A stretch of 10,903 nucleotides of DNA from Candidatus Saccharimonadota bacterium (GTDB taxonomy: Bacteria; Patescibacteriota; Saccharimonadia; Saccharimonadales; UBA4665). Positions 1 to 5,775 of this stretch are shown in pieces (position 1 is the stretch's first letter; each line of letters starts with the position of its first letter). The stretch covers positions 1-10,903 of the forward strand of contig JARIHB010000167.1 of NCBI GenBank assembly GCA_029288515.1. Direction: 5' to 3'. Below the pieces are notes generated by a model that saw only the letters and a program-made list of their open reading frames with translations, ran no database searches and was not told the origin of the DNA. Made by a program: the position numbers and the translations under genes.

Positions 1-45
1 CTCCAAAACCGGGTGTCGCAGGTTCGAGTCCTGTCTCCCCTGCCA
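1..45 (+). tRNA. tRNA-Trp (anticodon CCA), 3' part only
   Basis: The window opens at the anticodon loop CTCCAAA (1-7), whose bases 3-5 are the CCA anticodon that reads UGG (Trp). The 3' strand of the anticodon stem is ACCGG (8-12). The T arm follows as GCAGG / TTCGAGT / CCTGT (18-34), with one G-T wobble at the base of the stem. The 3' acceptor strand, the discriminator G (42) and an encoded CCA end (43-45) complete the molecule. The D arm and the 5' half lie upstream of the window. The arrangement closely matches bacterial tRNA-Trp. Confidence 0.95.
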
Positions 46-67
46 TGAAATAATTGTTCCACTTGCC

Positions 68-93
68 AAATCGCGCGTCTGGGCGCGGTTTTT
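68..93 (+). terminator. Rho-independent terminator of tRNA-Trp
   Basis: AAATCGCGC (68-76) pairs with GCGCGGTTT (83-91), a 9-bp stem with one T-G wobble and a 6-base loop. The stem runs directly into a T tract (89-93). It starts 22 bases after the tRNA CCA end, so it most likely ends the tRNA transcript. The stem core is almost all G-C. The deaminase gene converges on it from the right, but no T tract is present for that direction beyond the A-rich side of the stem. Confidence 0.8.
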
Positions 94-107
94 CATTAAA
101 AGCAACA

Positions 108-611
108 TTACAGTTCAGAAAGCCCAAGCGCCCACTCACGCATGCCTTTTGGTGCAGATTCTATAGCAGCATAACGCGCAAATTGCTCTTGAGCTTCTTG
201 CCGATGAAAACCCCCCTTTATCTCTTTGGGCCGACAAAAATATGGCTGTTCAACGGGCGGATGCCAGTGACTAAGTAGCTCGACAGCCCCATCATTTGGA
301 GATTCGAGTGCAAACCACACCCGTTCAATACCTAAAGTTATCGCAGCCCCCAAACACATCATGCAAGGCTCCAGATTAACGGCAAGAGTAAGGGGTTCTG
401 TACTCCGCTTAAATCCAATTTGAGTATCAGCTTCCAACATAGCCATAAGATCAGCGTGTACAATACGACGCCCTAGCTTTTGTTCTTGCGTATATCCGCG
501 ACCGATAACCTTGTTGCCTTGTAGCACAACGGCACCAATCGGCATTTCACCCAGTTTAATTCCTTCTTCGGCAACTTGCAGGGCGAGTGCAACAGCTTCT
601 TCCGGCTTCAT
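108..611 (-). CDS. Nucleoside/tRNA adenosine deaminase-like protein (CDA fold) with HAD in place of HAE
   Basis: This is a 167-residue single-domain member of the cytidine/deoxycytidylate deaminase superfamily, closest in layout to TadA and guanine-deaminase-type enzymes. These use one zinc ion to deaminate a base hydrolytically. The zinc ligands are visible as H52 and the PCxxC pair C83/C86 (NLEPCMMC). The N-terminal MPIGAVV strand (about 23-29) is typical of the family. The oddity is position 54: the family proton-shuttle Glu of HAE is Asp here (codon GAT). I start the gene at 611 because GGAG sits 7 bases upstream, whereas the longer frame to 641 has no ribosome site. The substrate cannot be read from sequence; free nucleoside and tRNA are both possible. 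A perfect TATAAT lies about 30 bases upstream. Confidence 0.85.
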   Translation of the reverse strand: MKPEEAVALALQVAEEGIKLGEMPIGAVVLQGNKVIGRGYTQEQKLGRRIVHADLMAMLEADTQIGFKRSTEPLTLAVNLEPCMMCLGAAITLGIERVWFALESPNDGAVELLSHWHPPVEQPYFCRPKEIKGGFHRQEAQEQFARYAAIESAPKGMREWALGLSEL

Positions 612-612
612 T

Positions 613-708
613 TTATTTCTCCAATTCAGTGTTGAACTCAATTATATCAGTGGCGAGTAATTCGCGAATCTCGTCGACATCAACCTTCATCAATTCATCA
701 TCAAAAGT
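613..708 (-). other. Possible decayed reading-frame tail just upstream of the deaminase
   Basis: In the minus frame that stops at 613-615, the last 30 or so codons read like real acidic, helical protein: TFDDELMKVDVDEIRELLAT near 648-707, then DIIEFNTELEK. No convincing start is seen. Upstream codons in the frame look unstructured. The tail resembles the one that ends at 1050 (TFDD followed by a Glu-rich helix ending in LLRDE), and the two share the exact 11-mer TCATCAAAAGT on the plus strand (698-708 and 1111-1121). It may be the remnant of a paralog, a 25-codon leader ORF starting at the internal Met, or chance. The ribosome site of the deaminase lies within its last codons. Confidence 0.2.
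641..646 (-). promoter_or_regulatory. -10 element upstream of the deaminase gene
   Basis: TATAAT on the minus strand would place the transcription start near 634. That gives a leader of about 22 bases that contains the GGAG ribosome site. The best -35 (TTCGCG at 16-base spacing) is poor, so this is a weak call based on a perfect -10 in an AT-rich stretch. Confidence 0.35.
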
Positions 709-753
709 ATGCAGATATGTTTCATTTGTATAATGAGAGTTACGTGAATATTC

Positions 754-759
754 TATAAT
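754..759 (+). promoter_or_regulatory. Candidate -10 element for the small Cys-rich ORF
   Basis: A perfect TATAAT is placed 33 bases before the ATG at 793. A second TATAAT lies at 729-734. Neither has a recognisable -35 at 16-18 bases. The surroundings are AT-rich, so chance matches are likely. Confidence 0.25.
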
Positions 760-792
760 TCTTTTTGAATGTAAAGTGCTAGTATACGAAAT

Positions 793-1053
793 ATGGAAGG
801 TCTTATTGATACTGCAAAAGCAATTGCATCTGCTGCCCCAGGAAAGTGTGATGGTTGCTATATGGTAGAACTTAAGTCTCAGGCACTGGCACGAGCCATA
901 TTGCGAAGCGAACATACGATAGATGAAGCACGTGCAGGAATTGCACAAGATATTGGACAAAACTGTGTTCGTGGAGTTGTAGAATGTCCCGCTGAAAGTT
1001 GCTTCCCCGAGCCCAACAGCTGCTCCTACTCTCCTATAATGGTTCAAAATTAA
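793..1053 (+). CDS. Small Cys-rich hypothetical protein (86 aa)
   Basis: I do not recognise this ORF. It encodes 86 residues with six cysteines: a CDGC pair (19, 22), then C58, C65, C70 and C77. Between the pair and the C-terminal cysteines is an Ala-rich helical stretch (about 27-54). The spacing could suit a small zinc-binding domain or disulfides. No signal peptide or membrane segment is seen, so zinc binding is the likelier reading. There is no clear Shine-Dalgarno before the ATG. Support for it being real comes from the non-random amino-acid make-up and from its stop at 1051-1053, which overlaps the stop of a minus-strand frame (1050-1052). Only minor minus-strand frames compete with it here. 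It could still be spurious. Confidence 0.45.
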   Translation: MEGLIDTAKAIASAAPGKCDGCYMVELKSQALARAILRSEHTIDEARAGIAQDIGQNCVRGVVECPAESCFPEPNSCSYSPIMVQN

Positions 1054-1300
1054 TCCTCGGCTTCATCACGTAGTAGCTTGTATACTTCTTCAAGCTCAAA
1101 GTTACTGTCGTCATCAAAAGTTCGATTCCAGAGCTGACACCCCTGCCAATACGCTTATACTTAAAAGGCTTCATAATGAAGTCTTTTATTGTTTTATGAA
1201 AGCGCGGATCTACCTGCTTTAATAGTTTTGCCCACAGTAAGTCGGGTTTATGCAGTCTGCGGTCGGTACCATCTACATACCTTAAGCTGCTCCGTTTCAT
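1050..1300 (-). pseudogene. Probable frameshifted gene remnant
   Basis: Two overlapping minus frames each look protein-like over different halves. From an ATG at 1300 with no ribosome site, the first reads plausible basic protein (KPDLLWAKLLKQVDPRFHK at about 1194-1250, then KPFKYKRI), then turns into nonsense. The second frame opens just after a TAA at 1155-1157 and reads WNRTFDDDSNFELEEVYKLL, then RDEAED, to a stop at 1050-1052. A single indel near 1140-1155 would join them into one protein. The first half also follows on closely in sense, one frame away, from the ETEQL end of the coiled-coil gene upstream. A larger gene with two frameshifts is therefore possible. I cannot exclude sequencing error or two unrelated short ORFs. 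Confidence 0.35.
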
Positions 1301-1541
1301 AGTGGTCAATCCGGGTGACAAAGCCGTCAATTGTATTAAGAAGCCGCAGATGTGATTCACGAAGATCTATCAACTGCTTTTCCACTCCTCCTAAACGCGT
1401 CTCAAGGTTGACTGCCTTCACTTCAAGTGTATTGAAGCGGGCATCGACTTGCTGCGCAAAGCTGCCAATAATATCGGATAAATCAGCGACGGCTTTATCT
1501 ACAATTACTTGTACTTCTTGTTTTGTGGCATACGCGCTCAT
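1248..1541 (-). CDS. Small coiled-coil protein, Patescibacteria-type
   Basis: This is a 97-residue protein that is largely helical. It has heptad-like spacing through DARFNTLEVKAVNLETRL and HLRLLNTIDGFVTRIDHYE, flanked by KQEVQVIVDKAVADLSDIIG at the N-terminus. Short proteins of this pattern, ending in a TIDGF..RID.YETE segment, are in my memory common in Saccharibacteria and related CPR genomes; their function is unknown. The usual members continue past ETE into a longer charged helix. Here the frame changes to an unrelated ending (CRWYRPQTA) before the stop, so the C-terminus may be frameshifted. I chose the ATG at 1541 over an upstream GTG (1559), because a TATAAT occupies 1548-1553 and would lie inside the longer form. 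No Shine-Dalgarno is present. Confidence 0.6.
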   Translation of the reverse strand: MSAYATKQEVQVIVDKAVADLSDIIGSFAQQVDARFNTLEVKAVNLETRLGGVEKQLIDLRESHLRLLNTIDGFVTRIDHYETEQLKVCRWYRPQTA

Positions 1542-1547
1542 ACTCAA

Positions 1548-1553
1548 ATTATA
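1548..1553 (-). promoter_or_regulatory. -10 element of the coiled-coil gene, leaderless geometry
   Basis: TATAAT on the minus strand is followed by exactly six bases (TTGAGT) and then the ATG at 1541. Transcription would start at or next to the A of the ATG, giving a leaderless mRNA, which fits the missing Shine-Dalgarno. No good -35 is visible at 16-18 bases. Confidence 0.45.
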
Positions 1554-1637
1554 CCTCACTTTACTTTAAGGGTACCGCAAGATTAAACGGCGTTGCTGAT
1601 AATTGCAAGCGTTACATTAGGTTTGATGTTTGTACTT

Positions 1638-1666
1638 TTGGCGGGTGATGCGATTAGAGGTATCAT
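1638..1666 (+). promoter_or_regulatory. Promoter of the patatin-like gene
   Basis: TTGGCG (1638-1643) and TATCAT (1661-1666) are separated by 17 bases and match the sigma-70-type consensus at 4/6 and 5/6. The start of transcription would be near 1673. This leaves a short leader that holds the AAGGGG ribosome site at 1678-1683, six bases before the ATG. Confidence 0.55.
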
Positions 1667-1689
1667 AAAGAAAACGTAAGGGGCACGGC

Positions 1690-2640
1690 ATGAGTAAACA
1701 CGAACCATGTGACATTGTACTAGAGGGCGGCGGCGTAAAAGGCACCGGATTGGTCGGGGCGTTGCAGCAGCTTGCAGACGCCGGGTATCAGCCGCAGCGC
1801 GTGGCGGGCACAAGTGCTGGTGCGATTGTGGGATCCCTACTGGCAGCCGGCATGTCACCCGACGATATGGTGGCGACCATGCAGCAGTTGGACTATGCGA
1901 AATTCCAGGATGAGGGCTTCATAGATAAGCTGGGCCTGCCCGGCAAAGTAACGTCGCTGGTATTTGAAAAAGGCGTGTACGAAGGCAAGTATCTTCAGTC
2001 TTGGCTGGCTGCACAATTGGAAGGCTTGGGCGTTCGCACGTTTGCCGATCTTAAACTGACTGATGCATGGGCACAAGAACTGCCGCCCGAACAACGTTAT
2101 AAGCTGGTCGTCATTGTGTCGGACGTAAGCCGCGGACGCCTGGTACGCCTGCCATGGGATTACGCCAGCTATGGGTTAGATCCGGATGAGCAGTTGGTGG
2201 CGCATGCCGTGCGGGCCTCTATGTCCATTCCTTTCTTCTACGAACCGGTTACCCTAAAAGGCAATTATCTGGTAGATGGTGGGCTTTTATCTAATTTTCC
2301 GGTGGCTATTTTTGACGACCATACGCCATGGCCGACCTTTGGTATAAAGCTATCAGCCAAGGCTGACGCACTCACCAAAATGAACCCGGTAACTAACCCA
2401 TTACAATATGCTATGGCCATACTATCTACTGCCACGAATGCTCACGACGCAATGCACATCGACGATCCGTGCACGCAAATGCGCACTATATTCGTCGATA
2501 CTTTTGATATTAAGGCTACTGATTTTGCTATTTCCAAAGCAGATCAGGCGCGCCTTCTGGAGAGCGGCCAAAAATATGCGAAGGCTTTCCTGAAAACGTG
2601 GGACTTTGCGAAGTACAAGAACACATGTGAGAAAAAGTAG
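1690..2640 (+). CDS. Patatin-like phospholipase family protein
   Basis: This 316-residue protein has all three landmarks of the patatin fold. They are the glycine-rich oxyanion loop GGGVKG (13-18), the nucleophile elbow GTSAG with S42, and the DGG motif with D196, which forms the Ser-Asp dyad. Family members hydrolyse acyl esters of phospholipids or neutral lipids. No signal peptide or membrane segment is seen, so a cytoplasmic or peripheral role is expected, for example lipid turnover. A dedicated promoter and a good ribosome site (AAGGGG, 6 bases before the ATG) precede it. It ends 3 bases from the stop of the convergent glycosyltransferase gene, with no terminator in between, so its mRNA probably runs antisense into that gene. 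The length is usual for bacterial RssA-like members. Confidence 0.9.
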   Translation: MSKHEPCDIVLEGGGVKGTGLVGALQQLADAGYQPQRVAGTSAGAIVGSLLAAGMSPDDMVATMQQLDYAKFQDEGFIDKLGLPGKVTSLVFEKGVYEGKYLQSWLAAQLEGLGVRTFADLKLTDAWAQELPPEQRYKLVVIVSDVSRGRLVRLPWDYASYGLDPDEQLVAHAVRASMSIPFFYEPVTLKGNYLVDGGLLSNFPVAIFDDHTPWPTFGIKLSAKADALTKMNPVTNPLQYAMAILSTATNAHDAMHIDDPCTQMRTIFVDTFDIKATDFAISKADQARLLESGQKYAKAFLKTWDFAKYKNTCEKK

Positions 2641-2643
2641 CAG

Positions 2644-3771
2644 CTATAGTAGTCCCATATTTTCAATGTAGTTGACGATCTGCTTTTCACCGCCACCGCC
2701 TAATAAGACTGTCCTATCGGCGACAATGGCCGCTTGAAACATGGGTAAATCATCTAAAAACTGTTTGAGCCAGGCGGCGGTCAGGCGAGGCTTGTTCATG
2801 CCAAAGCCATGTGCGCCAATAACGTAGGCATTCATATGCTGTTCATAGAGCGGCAGTGGCATTGCGTACACCGGTATGCCAAGATACATGGCCTCTGAAA
2901 GCAGGGAATGCCCGGCGGTAGAGATAATGCCGCTGCAGCGGCCCAGCTCGCGTTCCATGGCCGCGTCGCCATGAGAGTAGAGGTGTACATTGTCGGGCTG
3001 GCGAGGCATAGTTTTGGCCGCAACTGCCGGCAAAAACACATGGAACTGATAGGTTGGCCGAGTTCTGAGCACGGCAAGCAGAGCGTGGTACGACTGTTCT
3101 AGGCCTTTCTGGGCGGTAAGATATACAAGCATAGTGCGGGGGTCGCGGCGTGGACTCTTTAACGTGCTAATGTCGTGACGAAGCACCGGTGGCACAATTT
3201 GCACCGTATCACCCGGTAAGGTATTTTTCGTGTCTTGCGATACAGCAAAGAATGAACAGGCCATCCTGGCTGCAGCCTTTGGGAAAAACATGCGCAAACG
3301 CATTACTTCGTCGATATATCCTTGGCCGTTGAGCGTGTGCGGGAACATGCCGTGCAGATATTTGCTTTGCTGGTCAATGGTAACAAGCGGAATATCGTAG
3401 GCGTAGGCCAGCTGAGCGCTCACTGGCTCGTAGTCGCTAATGACGAGGTCAGGCGTGCCGTAGGCGGTGGCAGCGGTGTGCAGGGCGAGGCAGTTAATAT
3501 ATGCACTGTTTTCGGTAGCCGATTGTTGCAAGTATGCTGACGCTGCAAAATTTATCCCAGTGGGAGTGCCTTTGTAGAAGGGTACAGAAACAGGGGCGAT
3601 GGTTATATACTGCTGGCCGGCAAAGTGCTTTTGGTAATAGGCCAGGCTTGTACCGTACGCTAGAATAACAACGTTATACTGACGAGCAAAGTGCGTAATA
3701 AGCGGCAGCTGACGGTACAAATGGCCGTTTGCAATACCACATACGCCAAATAGGATAGTGCGGCGTTTCAT
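2644..3771 (-). CDS. GT-B glycosyltransferase, MJ1255/VC2487-like
   Basis: This 375-residue protein has a two-domain GT-B layout. The N-terminal acceptor domain opens with the glycine loop LFGVCGIANGHLYRQLP (7-23) and contains PDLVISDYEPVSAQLAYAY (107-125), a pattern I associate with the MJ1255/VC2487 family (TIGR00661). The C-terminal nucleotide-sugar domain has GIISTAGHSLLSEAMYLGIP (281-300) followed by a PLYEQHMNA segment, the equivalent of the donor-site motif in MurG and UGT-type enzymes. Donor and acceptor are unknown. It is the last gene of the four-gene operon. Its ATG overlaps the stop of the upstream kinase-like gene by 4 bases (ATGA), with CAGGTGG as a likely ribosome site. A Gly-rich GGGG lies near the C-terminus (358-361). 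Confidence 0.8.
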   Translation of the reverse strand: MKRRTILFGVCGIANGHLYRQLPLITHFARQYNVVILAYGTSLAYYQKHFAGQQYITIAPVSVPFYKGTPTGINFAASAYLQQSATENSAYINCLALHTAATAYGTPDLVISDYEPVSAQLAYAYDIPLVTIDQQSKYLHGMFPHTLNGQGYIDEVMRLRMFFPKAAARMACSFFAVSQDTKNTLPGDTVQIVPPVLRHDISTLKSPRRDPRTMLVYLTAQKGLEQSYHALLAVLRTRPTYQFHVFLPAVAAKTMPRQPDNVHLYSHGDAAMERELGRCSGIISTAGHSLLSEAMYLGIPVYAMPLPLYEQHMNAYVIGAHGFGMNKPRLTAAWLKQFLDDLPMFQAAIVADRTVLLGGGGEKQIVNYIENMGLL

Positions 3772-4670
3772 AGTCTGGCCACCTGTTCGGCTATAAAACT
3801 GCCGCTGCCTGTACCGCGGAATGCCGCAACAGAGCCTAGACTGTGGGCCAGCTGGGCTGCCAGATTGCGGTAGGTTTCAGCCTTCACCTCGCCTACATGT
3901 ACACCGTGGCCGGTGGCACCAATAACTGCAGAACGAACAGTGTCAAGGGCATAGGGATAAAAATCATGAAGCGCACTGAGGGGCGAAAGTCTTTCCCAAT
4001 GAGGTGCGGTGTCGTTAAGACGTATAAGGGCAATGGAACCAACGCGGGTTACGGCACGCGGCGCATAATGCTCAGGCGGCAAACGGAAGGCGGTGCGATC
4101 GCCGTAGGTTGTATGTTCGGTGGCACGCAGGCCGGACTGCAAAAAATCCTGGGTACGTAATGTTACCGTTTGTGTGCCTGCAATGGCGTGGAGTGTGTCG
4201 GTTTCATCAAATGCCAGGAGTGTAGTATTGCCAGAAAAGAGGCGTTGGTTATGGTCGCGCAGCAAGCGCATGGCGGTTGACGTCTTGCCTGCGCCGCTAT
4301 GCCCAGCCAGCACCGAAAGATTGTTGGCGTGTTTAGTAGCGGCGGCGTGAGTAGGATAGATACCCTTTGCCAGCCATAAGTGGCGTGCGACACCATATAG
4401 TAAGTAGGGTATATCAGCAGCAAAGTCGTTCTGCCAGGTATCACGTACGACTACGTCCGGCCCATCTTGCCACAGCCCGCGAGTCTCGGATTCTTCATGA
4501 TGAATAGTGGCGTCTACGTGCACAGGTGTTTCCTGCAGCAGCTGTCCGCCTGGCAGATAAGCGCCTAACAGCAGCTCTTCACGTTTACCAACAGGCACGT
4601 CGCCAGTACTAGTCAGGCCGATAGTTATATCACCGGGCAGATTGATATAATGCTCAGTTTGAGTGCGCAT
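3768..4670 (-). CDS. HPr-kinase-like P-loop protein
   Basis: In this 300-residue protein, a Walker A loop GHSGAGKTS (123-131) follows the sequence YPTHAAATKH. The order of a His-Ala-Ala strand and then a P-loop is what I know from HPr kinase/phosphorylase (HprK) and the HprK-related kinases that sit in peptide and glycan biosynthetic clusters. LLAFDE (151-156) may supply the acidic metal-binding residue. The N-terminal 110 residues match nothing I recognise, and the HprK signature after the P-loop is not obvious, so phosphorylation of HPr itself is unlikely. A small-molecule or sugar kinase role would fit the two glycosyltransferases on either side. The start overlaps the upstream gene by 17 bases, with AGGAAG a few bases ahead of the ATG. 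Confidence 0.65.
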   Translation of the reverse strand: MRTQTEHYINLPGDITIGLTSTGDVPVGKREELLLGAYLPGGQLLQETPVHVDATIHHEESETRGLWQDGPDVVVRDTWQNDFAADIPYLLYGVARHLWLAKGIYPTHAAATKHANNLSVLAGHSGAGKTSTAMRLLRDHNQRLFSGNTTLLAFDETDTLHAIAGTQTVTLRTQDFLQSGLRATEHTTYGDRTAFRLPPEHYAPRAVTRVGSIALIRLNDTAPHWERLSPLSALHDFYPYALDTVRSAVIGATGHGVHVGEVKAETYRNLAAQLAHSLGSVAAFRGTGSGSFIAEQVARL

Positions 4671-5775
4671 GTCTCTTCCTTGTGCCGCCTAGCTGGATAA
4701 TGTGGTGTGTAATATCGGTGATGCCGCCATGCCCGAAGGTATCCAGGAGCGCGGTACTGGCGCTGGTGCGGCGGTTGGCAACTGTTGCTATAGTTTGGCT
4801 TATGTGTGATTTCCAATGCTCTTGGACAGTATGGCCCGATAGGCTGTGAACATTGCGGGTAATTGCCTGTAATACCGCAGGCTGGGGAGCGGAGTACGTA
4901 ACCGGCATGCCGAAGCCGGCCCAGTCCAGGCGTGCGTCGATAGCGTCGTGGGCTTCTAATATATCAATTTGCTGGCCCTGGCTATCGTTGGCTGGAGGCA
5001 ACCAGACGGTGGGAATAGAAAAACGGGCGGCGTCATATATATTGCCAAGACCGGGCGTCATACACGCATATGCCGTGTGGGCCAGTATTTCAAGCATGCT
5101 GGAACGGGTGTAGGTGCGGCCGGCCGGATTATTAAGGCCAGCGGCAACGGACTGGCTAGTAGCAATGATTACCTGCTCGCCAGTGGGCAGGTGTGGCGTA
5201 AGCATAGCAATAACTGCCCGGGCGTAGCTGGTGGCATCGGCAGGGCTCCAGTAGGGGTTTTGCAGGCCGCCGAGATTAACGAGTATATATGAACGTTTTG
5301 ATGGCCGCGTCGGCGCAGACACAATGGGTGGCACGACACGTGCGTTATTAAAGCGCAGGTGTTCGCGGCTGAGCCGCTCTCGCACACCGTAAAAATTTTG
5401 CGCCAAGTAGAGGTCGGCTGCTTTCGCAGCTGCAGGGATTTCCGGCCAATACCAAGTGAGGGGATCGTATATAACCGTTGTTATACCAGCATGCTGGGCA
5501 AGTGCCGCCATAGAGAAGTCCAATGCCGTTACAAATATATCGTACTGTGTGCTTAGACGCGCAAAAAGCGCCTGTACATCTGCGGCGTCCTTATTGGTTA
5601 TGTCGTAGAACGTTGTATATGCAAGCGGACGTTGTAAATCGGTGCTGTGACCGGCGCCAATGTAGGCAATTGATGAGCAGGCAGGCTGTAACGCGGGGAA
5701 TAATGAAGCAATCGCTGCACTGGGCCCAAAACCGAATGCTTCGGCGTTCAGTAGAACACGCAATTTACGTGTCAT
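4654..5775 (-). CDS. GT-B glycosyltransferase-like protein, cytosylglucuronate-synthase-like
   Basis: This 373-residue protein has a GT-B-like N-terminus, VLLNAEAFGFGPSAA (7-21), a linker strand YILVNLGGLQNP (163-174) and a donor-side block PGLGNIYDAARFSIPTVWLP (241-260) followed by PANDSQGQQ. From memory, the GFGP opening and the PP.NDSQ end recall the cytosylglucuronate synthases of peptidyl-nucleoside antibiotic clusters (BlsD and MilC types). That is a resemblance, not a proven assignment. Its substrate is open. The gene overlaps the upstream oxygenase gene by 11 bases and is coupled to it through AGGAG four bases before the ATG. It also overlaps the following kinase-like gene by 17 bases, so it is surely co-transcribed and probably acts in the same pathway. 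No membrane segment is seen. Confidence 0.6.
   Translation of the reverse strand: MTRKLRVLLNAEAFGFGPSAAIASLFPALQPACSSIAYIGAGHSTDLQRPLAYTTFYDITNKDAADVQALFARLSTQYDIFVTALDFSMAALAQHAGITTVIYDPLTWYWPEIPAAAKAADLYLAQNFYGVRERLSREHLRFNNARVVPPIVSAPTRPSKRSYILVNLGGLQNPYWSPADATSYARAVIAMLTPHLPTGEQVIIATSQSVAAGLNNPAGRTYTRSSMLEILAHTAYACMTPGLGNIYDAARFSIPTVWLPPANDSQGQQIDILEAHDAIDARLDWAGFGMPVTYSAPQPAVLQAITRNVHSLSGHTVQEHWKSHISQTIATVANRRTSASTALLDTFGHGGITDITHHIIQLGGTRKRHAHSN

Noticed and set aside
1..45. tRNA-Trp 3' end as an integration (attachment) site
   Set aside because: No second copy of the tRNA 3' end and no integrase gene is present in the window, and a canonical terminator follows the tRNA.
4120..5556. 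Long plus-strand frames across the minus operon
   Set aside because: They are antisense to genes with clear motifs and overlapping start/stop junctions, lack ribosome sites, and have unstructured Cys/Arg-rich composition.
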